Origin: an uncultured Bacteroidales bacterium
GTDB lineage: Bacteria > Bacteroidota > Bacteroidia > Bacteroidales > F082
Length of the DNA: 64,000 nt
Reading direction: 5' to 3'
NCBI GenBank assembly: GCA_900317055.1
Contig: ONFF01000010.1
Location: 22,031 to 86,030 of the forward strand
Part shown: positions 56,929 to 64,000 of the stretch, piece by piece
Layout of the letters: every line of letters starts with the position of its first letter
How positions within the stretch are numbered: the stretch's first letter is position 1
The notes under the pieces: generated by a model
Told to the model about the DNA's origin: nothing
Database searches by the model: none
What the model saw: the letters and a program-made list of their open reading frames with translations, nothing else
Translations under genes and position numbers: made by a program

Positions 56929-59223
56929 ATGATTGAACCGATTTACATAACAGGCACCGGTGTAGTATCGGCAATCGGTATTGGAAAAGCAGCCACCCTT
57001 GATGCGCTGCTGAACAACCGTTCGGGCGTGGGTCAGCTAAAGTATCTGAAGACGGAACACAAGGAATTTCCCGTCGGTGAGGTGAAGCTGACCGATGCCG
57101 AGATGCGTGAGCGTTTGGGCATTGCCCAAGATGCTGTCACCACTCGTACCGCTTTGATGGGCATGTTGGCTTTGGGCGAAGCCTTGGATGAGGCACACCT
57201 GACCTCAGACCAGCTGCCAAAAGTAGGTTTCATCTCAGGCACTACGGTAGGCGGTATGGACATGAGCGAGCAATACTATCTCGATTACCTCAATGGTGAC
57301 GCGCACAAGGAATACATTGCCGTTTACGACTGTGGCAGCTGCTCGGAGATGACGGCTGGCCATTTCGGCAAATTCGCTTTTGCCACCACGCTGGCTACGG
57401 CTTGTTCGTCGGCTGCCAACGCGGTCATACAAGGTGCCAATATGATCCGCTGTGGCAAGGCCGACATCGTCGTGGTGGGTGGTAGTGAATGCATCACTAA
57501 GTTCCACCTCAACGGCTTTAATTCGCTGATGATTCTAGACATGAAGCCCTGTCGTCCCTTTGATTCCACTCGTAGTGGCTTAAACTTGGGCGAGGGCGCA
57601 GCTTATCTGGTACTCGAGTCGGCCGAGAGCGCCAAGCGTCGTGGCATTGAGCCACAGGCGCTGTTGTCGGGCTACGGCAATGCCTGCGACGCCTTTCACC
57701 AGACCGCATCGTCGCCCGACGGCGAAGGTGCTTTTCGTGCTATGAAAGAAGCCTTGGAACTGGCTGGCTTGCAGCCCGCCGACATCGACTACATCAACGC
57801 ACATGGCACGGGTACACCAAACAACGATGTCAGCGAAAGCCAAGCCATGATGAGGCTCTTTGGACAGGTGCCGCCTGTGTCATCAACCAAGCCCTTTACC
57901 GGACACACCACTAGCGCCTCGGGTTCCATCGAGGCCGTGTTCTGCATTTTGGCCTTGCAGCATGGCTTCCTGCCCGTCAACCTCAACTGGTCGCAAGCTA
58001 TGGACAATGGCATCGTTCCCGTGGCAAAACCTGAAAAGAGAACGCTGAAACATGTGCTCTGCAATGCATTTGGCTTTGGCGGCAACGACTCGTCGCTTTT
58101 GATTTCTAGCGCTAAGGTCCCTGAGCTCGTCGAAGGGCTGACCGATAAAATAAAGGTGCTTCGACAGGCTCAGCAACCTGATTCAATTTTTGTCCTCTCT
58201 GCCAAGCAGATTTCCATGCAGCAGCCGTTGTGTGAGGAATGGATGGATCATCCTATTATTTATGATGTGCCTTTTACCCGTTCCATCGACCCGAGCTTCA
58301 AGGAGTATGTATCACCTATCGAAGCACGTCGCATGGGACGCATCATGAAACGCGCTTTAGCTACCTCCAAAGAGGCTTTGAAAGCCTCTGGTTGCAATAC
58401 CGTCGATGCCATTATGACAGGTACGGGATTTGGTTGCATCGAGAATACAGAGTTCTTCCTCGATGCCCTTTCCAACGAAGGCGAACAATTGCTGAAGCCG
58501 ACCTATTTTATGCAGTCGACGCACAATACCATTAGTTCGTTGGTGGCCATCCAGACCAAGAACTACAACTATAACGCTACCTATGCACACAAGGGTATCT
58601 CATTTGAAAGCGCTTTGCACGATGCCTGGATGCAGTTCCATTTGGGCAAGATTGGTTCTGCTTTGGTAGGTTGTCACGATGAGATGACGGAGACCTTCTA
58701 TCGTATCATGAAAAAAGGCGGTGTGATGGGTCAAGACGATGAACGCTGCGGTGAAGTGGCCATCTCGGTGGTATTGTCTAGTGACGGGTCGTCCCTTCGA
58801 CAGGCTCAGGGTCCTCAACCTTTATGTCGCCTCACTGGCCTTAAGATGCTGCACCTGCCTACCATGAACAACTTGATGGATGCCGTGACTACCATGCTGC
58901 AGTCGGCCGATCGCAGCCTTGCTGATGTCGACTACATCCTCACAGGCATCAGCGGCAACCACGAGAATGACAAGGCTTTTTTGGTAGAGACGAGGACACT
59001 CTTCGGCGACAAGCCTTTACTGAAATACAAACATCTGTTTGGTGAAAACTTTACCGCATCTGGATTGGGCTTCTATGTAGCCGCACAATGCCTCAATGCA
59101 GGCCGTGTGCCGTCGCATCTTTTTGTCAACGCAAGCGAAGCCTCCGATAAACAACCTACTTGCATATTGCTGTTCAACCGCTCTGACGGAAAAGACTTTA
59201 CATTAACCTTATTAGAAATATAA
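56929..59223 (+). CDS. Ketosynthase joined to a chain-length-factor-like domain by a REP-encoded linker
   Basis: 764 residues. Residues 1-394 form an intact ketosynthase: Cys159 in ATACSSAANAV, His in NAHGTGTPNNDV (about 291) and His in FTGHTTSASG (about 327), ending in LLISSAK. Residues about 396-417 are read from a REP-like palindrome. Residues 418-764 resemble the ketosynthase-like/CLF family (SIFVLSAKQIS start, YFMQSTHNTISSLVAI where Cys would be), so this half is probably inactive. Such pairs are normally two genes. A half REP copy is also read within the second part (58793-58814). Confidence 0.85.
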   Translation: MIEPIYITGTGVVSAIGIGKAATLDALLNNRSGVGQLKYLKTEHKEFPVGEVKLTDAEMRERLGIAQDAVTTRTALMGMLALGEALDEAHLTSDQLPKVGFISGTTVGGMDMSEQYYLDYLNGDAHKEYIAVYDCGSCSEMTAGHFGKFAFATTLATACSSAANAVIQGANMIRCGKADIVVVGGSECITKFHLNGFNSLMILDMKPCRPFDSTRSGLNLGEGAAYLVLESAESAKRRGIEPQALLSGYGNACDAFHQTASSPDGEGAFRAMKEALELAGLQPADIDYINAHGTGTPNNDVSESQAMMRLFGQVPPVSSTKPFTGHTTSASGSIEAVFCILALQHGFLPVNLNWSQAMDNGIVPVAKPEKRTLKHVLCNAFGFGGNDSSLLISSAKVPELVEGLTDKIKVLRQAQQPDSIFVLSAKQISMQQPLCEEWMDHPIIYDVPFTRSIDPSFKEYVSPIEARRMGRIMKRALATSKEALKASGCNTVDAIMTGTGFGCIENTEFFLDALSNEGEQLLKPTYFMQSTHNTISSLVAIQTKNYNYNATYAHKGISFESALHDAWMQFHLGKIGSALVGCHDEMTETFYRIMKKGGVMGQDDERCGEVAISVVLSSDGSSLRQAQGPQPLCRLTGLKMLHLPTMNNLMDAVTTMLQSADRSLADVDYILTGISGNHENDKAFLVETRTLFGDKPLLKYKHLFGENFTASGLGFYVAAQCLNAGRVPSHLFVNASEASDKQPTCILLFNRSDGKDFTLTLLEI
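58116..58179. repeat. REP-like palindrome, copy 3 (in-frame linker)
   Basis: GGTCCCTGAGCTCGTCGAAG and CTTCGACAGGCTCAGCAACC are the arms. It is translated as VPELVEG...VLRQAQQP and links two ketosynthase-type domains. Confidence 0.9.
58793..58814 (+). repeat. REP-like half-copy inside the second ketosynthase-like domain
   Basis: CCCTTCGACAGGCTCAGGGT, one arm of the family, translated in frame as LRQAQGP. Confidence 0.85.
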
Positions 59224-59227
59224 AACC

Positions 59228-59590
59228 ATGTGGGAATACATAATATTCGTAATACTTCAAGCTTTGTCGTTGGCAGGTGGGCAGGCGATGTTCAAATTAT
59301 TCGTCGATAAACTCGGAGAAGGAGGTTGGGCATACCAGAATCTCAGGACAACTTCCATCAACAATTGGTGGGTTCTTGCATTGATGGTGTTGTTTTTTGG
59401 TGCCTCTTTTGCCCTTTGGGCATATGTGGTGAAAAAAATGGATTTCAGCCAGGCCTATCCGTTGTCGAGCCTTAGTTTTATCTTTGGCATGTTTTTGGCA
59501 TTCTTTTTGTTTCAGGAAAGCATACCCTTCACCCGCTGGATCGGTGTGGTACTCATCGTAGTAGGTTGTGTGTTAATCAGCATGAAATGA
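59228..59590 (+). CDS. Small EamA/DMT-superfamily membrane protein
   Basis: 120 residues with four membrane segments (about 3-19, 45-65, 71-93 and 98-118) as in half-size EamA/ArnE-type carriers. A conserved-looking loop is MDFSQAYPLSSLSFIFGM (about 75). It lies 4 nt after the ketosynthase fusion gene and overlaps lolA by 4 nt. In this position it may help move the pigment lipid or its precursor across the inner membrane, a role that large MMPL exporters fill in other aryl polyene clusters. Confidence 0.83.
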   Translation: MWEYIIFVILQALSLAGGQAMFKLFVDKLGEGGWAYQNLRTTSINNWWVLALMVLFFGASFALWAYVVKKMDFSQAYPLSSLSFIFGMFLAFFLFQESIPFTRWIGVVLIVVGCVLISMK

Positions 59591-60222
59591 AAAAGAAAAC
59601 CATCTTGTTAGTTTTGTTTGTTCTGCTAGGCGTAAGTGTTTGGGCCCAGAACGAAAAACCCCTCACTGAGATTGAGAGCCAAAAGGTAGTAGCCGAGTTG
59701 ACCGAGGCGGCTGTCTCGATGCAGACTTTGCAATGCCGTTTTATGCAGGAAAAAATTTCTTCGATGCTGGCCGAGCCTACGGTAGCCGAAGGCACCATGC
59801 ATTATGCCGCCCCCGATAGGTTGAGGTGGGAATACACCAAGCCCTATGCTTTTGCTTTGGTCGTTAATGGCGAGCGTATTGTCAAGGTGACGGACGGCAA
59901 GGCCGAAGTGGTTGACGGCAAGTCAAACAGAATGTACCAAGGCATTGTCAGCATCATTATGGGTAGTGCTTCAGGCAAGAAATTGTTCGACACTTCGGTG
60001 TTTGATGTCGTGATGTATGATGACAACGAATTCTGGCGTGCCGAGATGACCCCCAAGCGTCGTGACATGAAGCGCATGTTCAGTCAGCTGGTATTTCGTT
60101 TCGACAAAAAGTCCAAAGTCATCAGCCGTGTGGAATTCAAAGAAGCCGGCGGCGACATCACCTCGATTCGCTTTGAGGACATCAAGCTGAATGAGGCGAT
60201 AGGGGAAGGCAAATTTCAATAA
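59587..60222 (+). CDS. lolA: LolA-like periplasmic lipoprotein carrier
   Basis: 211 residues from the ATG at 59587, chosen because a signal peptide begins there (MKKKTILLVLFVLLGVSVWAQ) and because it overlaps the transporter stop (ATGA). The LolA half-barrel features are MQTLQCRFMQEKISSML (about 38-54), the aromatic strand DRLRWEYTKPYAF and IVKVTDGKAEV. Aryl polyene clusters carry a LolA homologue thought to shuttle the lipid-linked pigment to the outer membrane. It is the last gene of the cluster; a terminator follows. Confidence 0.9.
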   Translation: MKKKTILLVLFVLLGVSVWAQNEKPLTEIESQKVVAELTEAAVSMQTLQCRFMQEKISSMLAEPTVAEGTMHYAAPDRLRWEYTKPYAFALVVNGERIVKVTDGKAEVVDGKSNRMYQGIVSIIMGSASGKKLFDTSVFDVVMYDDNEFWRAEMTPKRRDMKRMFSQLVFRFDKKSKVISRVEFKEAGGDITSIRFEDIKLNEAIGEGKFQ

Positions 60223-60245
60223 CATTCTATTCAACAAACATAATT

Positions 60246-60277
60246 GGAATCTCGTTTGTTCGAGGTTCCATTTTTTT
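60246..60277 (+). terminator. Terminator of the pigment cluster
   Basis: GGAATCTCG (60246-60254) pairs with CGAGGTTCC (60261-60269, one G:T pair), followed by seven T. Confidence 0.75.
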
Positions 60278-60330
60278 CTTTTTTATGGAGAAAGCGTTTT
60301 ATTTCACAAGTAAAGACCATCTTTTTTCCC

Positions 60331-60365
60331 TTTGTTTTAGGAAAATGTTTTTTTCCTTACTTTTG
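60331..60365 (+). promoter_or_regulatory. Promoter of the giant repeat protein gene
   Basis: TACTTTTG at 60358-60365. TTTG at 60331-60334 is 23 nt away, longer than the usual spacer. A 54-nt leader precedes the ATG at 60420. Confidence 0.5.
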
Positions 60366-60419
60366 TCCCGTTTAATAAAAGTATCATAGTGTATAAATAA
60401 TCAAAAATATTCAACCAAA

Positions 60420-63179
60420 ATGAATAGTATATATTTACATTGGAAAAAGGCGATTTTGCCTACCCTGTTCTTTTTGCTAATAAGTGCGATAGGGATGACG
60501 AAAGCACTTGCGCAAGAGTTTACTTTGGGCGATTTGAATTACTCTATCAATGATGAATTGTCGGTAACTGTAACTGGTCATGTGAACGGTCCTAATGCCA
60601 TTGGTGATTTGGTGATTCCTGAAAATGTAAGTTACGAAGGAAACACATATGTAGTGACGGCAATAGGTGATAACGCTTTTTATGAACATAATGGATTAGT
60701 GGGTTCACTTGTGATTCCGAATTCTGTTACCGAGATAGGATATGCTGCCTTTTCTGGTTGCAGTGGCTTTAATGGAACATTGACACTTGGCAATTCCTTA
60801 ACCACGATTGGTTCTCATGCTTTCGAAGGTTGTAGTGGTTTTACGGGTGATCTTGTCATACCCAATTCTGTTTCCATTTTGGGAGGAGAGTATTTGAGTT
60901 GGGGTTGGGATTGGAGAGAGTCATATGCTTTTTCTGGTTGCAGCGGTTTTAATGGTACTCTTACTCTTAGCAATTCTTTGAGTGCGATAGGTTGCGGGTG
61001 TTTTATGGGTTGTAGCGGTTTCACAGGTGACTTGGTTATTCCAAATACGGTAACACAAATAGGATATAGTTGGGGGAATTGCGAAGACGGTGCTTTCGAA
61101 GGCTGTAGTGGCTTCACGGGCGATTTGACCATCCTCGGCGAGACAGAGATTGGTCCATACTCTTTTTCCGGTTGTAGCGGCTTTTCGGGTTTGACACTTG
61201 GAGCTTTTATAATTGGTATTTATGATTATGCCTTTTATGGCTGCGAAGGATTTGCTTCTATCACTGCATTGGGAACAGGAGGTTGGATAGAAGGTGATAT
61301 GGAAAGTATTTTTATTGGTGTCAATACGGATATTCCCGTATATGTGGTTTGCGGCGACTTGGATAATTTCCAGTACAATCCTGTTTGGAGCAGTTTTTCT
61401 AACTTTCAGGAAATGGATCCGTGCCAATGGGAAGTATTGGCTACGGCTGATCCTCCCCAGGGAGGTTCGGTGAGTGGCTCAGGACTCTTTGTCTATCAGG
61501 AACAAGCAAATGGAGATTACCTCATAAATGTTGATCTTTGTGCCACTCCCAATGAAGGTTACTCATTCTATCATTGGACAGATGATTTCGAGTGGAATGA
61601 GTGGGATTCCTTAAGTTCGTGTTACTATGGCAGTATAAGGACTGATTACACATACCATCGTCATTATGTGGCCCATTTCAGACCCAGCATTAATGAAGTC
61701 ACCGCTGTGGCAAATATTGTTGGAGGAGGAACGGTAACAGGAGGAGGTGTATATGATTTTGGTGCAGAATGCACGCTGACGGCCTCGGCCAATGAGGGCT
61801 ACCTTTTTGTTGATTGGACTGAAAACGGACGACATGTTTCTTATGATACGAGCTATTCGTTTGTCGTAACGGAAGGCAGAAACCTTGTCGCGAACTTTAG
61901 GGAAGGTTATGGATGTGACATTATATTTGATTTTTATGACGAATATGGAGATGGCTGGAATGGTAATAAATTAGTAGTAACTGATGATATAGGTTATACA
62001 TATACTCTAACATTAGAAGAAGGCTTTTCAGGTACGCAAATCCTTAAGTTAGTTCAAGGTAGTCATATCGCTTTGACTTGGATAAAGAATAATTGGGTAT
62101 TCGAGTGTTCTTTCACAGTGAGTTATTCAGATGGTACGGAGATTTGTCAAGCCTCCGATTTGAATAACAATTTCTTGTATGAATTTGATATGGATTGTGG
62201 TGAAATGCAATTACCTTTGATAAATATCACAGCTATAACAAATCCTGCTGAGGGAGGAACCGTAAGCGGTGGAGGCGAATATGAATACGGAACAGAATGT
62301 ACACTTACTGCCACGGCCAACGATAACTATACCTTTACGAACTGGACCAGGAATGGACAGGTGGTTAGCACCGATGCTACCTATTCTTTCAATGTCATAG
62401 CCGCTCCAGCCACTTATGTTGCCAACTTTAGCACTGGCAACTATGAGATTACAGCAACGACGAACCCATCTGGCGCTGGTAATATTACAGGTGCAGGAAC
62501 CTTCGCCTCTGGCGCCTCCTGTACATTGACGGTGACTGCTAATCCGGGTTACACCTTTACCAATTGGACAAAGAATGGACAGGTGGTCAGCACCAGTGCA
62601 AGCTATACTTTCACCGTGACAGAATCCGCTGCATATGTCGCCAACTTCAGTGTCAACAGCTACTCCATTACAGCCATTGTCAACCCGTCAGGTGCGGGTA
62701 ACATCACAGGTGCAGGAACCTTCACCTATGGGTCTTCGGTTACGCTAACTGTGACTGCCAACCCAGGCTACACCTTTACTAATTGGACAAAGAATGGACA
62801 GGTGGTCAGTACCAACGCCATTTTCATATTTACCGTGACCGAAGCCGCCACCTACATCGCCAACTTTGAACAAACCAGCTACGAGATTACGGTCATGTCC
62901 AACCCGACGGAAGGCGGTACAGTGACAGGTGGCGGGACATACAGCCATGGCTCATCGGTCACGCTGAGCGCCACAGCGAACGAAGGCTACACATTCGTGA
63001 ACTGGACAAAGGGCGGCGAGATTGTTTCCAACAGCCCGAACTACACAATCACGGTGACCGAAGCCGCCAGCTATGTTGCCAATTTCCAAATCAACAGCTA
63101 TGGAATTACGGTAACTGCTAATCCAGCAGACTGCCGCGGCGAACGAAGGTTACACATTCATCAATTGGACGAAGGATAG
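60420..63179 (+). CDS. Large surface protein with LRR_5 and InlB-type repeats (N-terminal part, before a frameshift)
   Basis: The frame gives 919 residues. Signal peptide (to about ALAQ, residue 31); BspA-like leucine-rich repeats (residues about 60-290, for example IPNSVTEIGYAAFSGCSGF); a CUB-like DYGDGWNG-type domain (about 498-600); then 73-residue divergent InlB-B repeats (TAxTNPSGAGxITGAGTF, GYTFTNWTKNGQVVST, YVANF). After about 63130 the frame breaks: a partial repeat is missing and the following repeats continue in another frame to the end of the window. True stop and C-terminus (probably a T9SS signal) are not seen. It is an adhesin-like surface protein. Confidence 0.85.
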   Translation: MNSIYLHWKKAILPTLFFLLISAIGMTKALAQEFTLGDLNYSINDELSVTVTGHVNGPNAIGDLVIPENVSYEGNTYVVTAIGDNAFYEHNGLVGSLVIPNSVTEIGYAAFSGCSGFNGTLTLGNSLTTIGSHAFEGCSGFTGDLVIPNSVSILGGEYLSWGWDWRESYAFSGCSGFNGTLTLSNSLSAIGCGCFMGCSGFTGDLVIPNTVTQIGYSWGNCEDGAFEGCSGFTGDLTILGETEIGPYSFSGCSGFSGLTLGAFIIGIYDYAFYGCEGFASITALGTGGWIEGDMESIFIGVNTDIPVYVVCGDLDNFQYNPVWSSFSNFQEMDPCQWEVLATADPPQGGSVSGSGLFVYQEQANGDYLINVDLCATPNEGYSFYHWTDDFEWNEWDSLSSCYYGSIRTDYTYHRHYVAHFRPSINEVTAVANIVGGGTVTGGGVYDFGAECTLTASANEGYLFVDWTENGRHVSYDTSYSFVVTEGRNLVANFREGYGCDIIFDFYDEYGDGWNGNKLVVTDDIGYTYTLTLEEGFSGTQILKLVQGSHIALTWIKNNWVFECSFTVSYSDGTEICQASDLNNNFLYEFDMDCGEMQLPLINITAITNPAEGGTVSGGGEYEYGTECTLTATANDNYTFTNWTRNGQVVSTDATYSFNVIAAPATYVANFSTGNYEITATTNPSGAGNITGAGTFASGASCTLTVTANPGYTFTNWTKNGQVVSTSASYTFTVTESAAYVANFSVNSYSITAIVNPSGAGNITGAGTFTYGSSVTLTVTANPGYTFTNWTKNGQVVSTNAIFIFTVTEAATYIANFEQTSYEITVMSNPTEGGTVTGGGTYSHGSSVTLSATANEGYTFVNWTKGGEIVSNSPNYTITVTEAASYVANFQINSYGITVTANPADCRGERRLHIHQLDEG

Positions 63180-64000
63180 CGACGTGGTTTCCAATAGTCC
63201 GAACTATTCAATCACCGTGACAGAAGACGCCACCTATGTAGCGAACTTCCAGATCAACAGTTACGAAATCACTGTCACGGCCAACCCGACGGATGGCGGT
63301 ACGGTGACGGGTACTGGCACGTACGACCATGGCGCTACGGTCACGTTGAGCGCCACGGCAGCGGAAGGCTACACCTTCATCAATTGGACGAAAGGCGGTG
63401 AGATTGTTTCCATTAGTCCTAATTACACAATCATAGTGACTGAGGATGCCACCTATGTAGCCAACTTCGAATTGAACAGCTATGAGATCACAGCATTGAC
63501 CAACCCGATGGGCGTAGGAACGATCACGGGCGCAGGCACTTACACGCATGGCAGCGTGTGCACATTGTCGGTGGAACCGAATGCGGGATATACGTTCCTC
63601 AACTGGACGAAGGGTGGCGAGGCGGTCTCAACCGAATTAAGCTTCAGCTTTGAGGTGACAGAGACAGCCATCTATGTTGCTAATTTCGAAGTTGCAGGGT
63701 ATTCGATCACGGTTATGTCGAATCCCGAGGAAGGCGGTACGGTGACAGGCGGTGGAGTGTATGTATACGGATCCACAGTGACGCTGACTGCCACAGCGAA
63801 CGATGGCTACACATTCGTGAACTGGACGAAAGGCGGCGAGATTGTTTCCGACAGCCCGAACTACACAATCACGGTGACCGAAGCTGCCACCTATGTTGCC
63901 AATTTCCAAATCAACAGCTATGGAATTACGGTAACTGCTAATCCAGCAGATGGCGGAACGGTGACAGGCAGTGGCACATACAGCCATGGCTCATCGGTCA
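63130..64000 (+). CDS. Continuation of the giant repeat protein in the shifted frame, incomplete at window end
   Basis: From the ACT at 63130, 290 further codons stay open to the last base, giving four to five more 73-residue InlB-type repeats (ANEGYTFINWTKDSDVV, GGTVTGTGTYDHG, GYTFVNWTKGGEIVS). It follows directly from the previous CDS if about 62-65 nt, roughly a third of a repeat, are absent at 63127-63131. Either a real deletion inactivates the gene, or near-identical repeats were collapsed during assembly. Sequence 63894-63950 repeats 63081-63130 exactly, so both are possible. Confidence 0.8.

Noticed and set aside
62240-64000. Possible CRISPR array because of regular repeats
   Set aside because: The period is about 219 nt, the repeats are coding and diverge at codon level, and there are no short spacers. 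They are protein repeats of the InlB type.

Overview
The window is chromosomal DNA from a Bacteroidota bacterium, most likely an uncultured, gut- or animal-associated member of the Bacteroidales. Three things support this. Many genes are preceded by the Bacteroidota promoter -7 element TAnnTTTG, several with a TTG about 19-20 nt upstream. Several secreted proteins end in a type IX secretion (T9SS) sorting domain of the PNP...VVKE kind. Lipoproteins, TPR proteins and an EF-G2-type elongation factor paralogue are also typical. There is no rRNA, no CRISPR array and no recognisable transposase. One tRNA (Asn, GTT) is present.

Layout. 1-3.5 kb: end of a leucine-rich-repeat protein, then ptb-buk (acyl phosphate to acyl-CoA exchange and ATP formation) and a lipoprotein. 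3.5-14 kb: comF, dut, TPR proteins, a lipoprotein/TPR/HTH regulator, a T9SS cargo protein, and an operon DUF4292 lipoprotein - EnvC-like - small lipoprotein - SprT-like protease. 14-17.5 kb: a nucleotidyltransferase/GHMP-kinase fusion, a GxxExxY gene framed by palindromic repeats, a fucose permease and a mutarotase. 17.5-26.7 kb: envelope polysaccharide genes (FlaA1/PglF-type dehydratase, mannose-1-phosphate guanylyltransferase, glycosyltransferase, sugar-phosphate transferase) plus a giant FAD/Fe-S dehydrogenase. 26.9-32.4 kb: tRNA-Asn, a PfkB kinase, EF-G2, and a second lipoprotein/TPR/HTH regulator. 32.7-36 kb: two paralogous T9SS cargo genes. 36-38 kb: lutB and rpiB. 38 kb: an AT-rich gap where the plus strand switches from C-rich to G-rich and where several TTATCAACA 9-mers lie; this is a candidate replication origin. 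38.5-48 kb: MORN-repeat protein, LD-carboxypeptidase, an orphan Card1/Can2-like CARF nuclease, a beta-helix T9SS protein, pgk and a lipid kinase. 48.1-60.2 kb: a contiguous aryl-polyene/flexirubin-type pigment cluster (tyrosine ammonia-lyase, ketoreductase, three ketosynthases, two ketosynthase-like partners, two ACPs, dehydratase, thioesterase, acyltransferase, methyltransferase, small transporter, LolA). 60.4-64 kb: a giant repeat surface protein with a frameshift, running out of the window.

A striking overall feature is the number of short palindromic repeat families, both between genes and in frame inside genes. They include a REP-like family (CTTCGACAGGCTCAGG), a TGTAGAGACG family, a 130-bp GATTCCC/GGGAAT family in three copies, and several singletons. 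One REP copy forms the linker that joins two ketosynthase-type domains into one reading frame. All functional calls rest on reading motifs and recalled family features; no database search was run.
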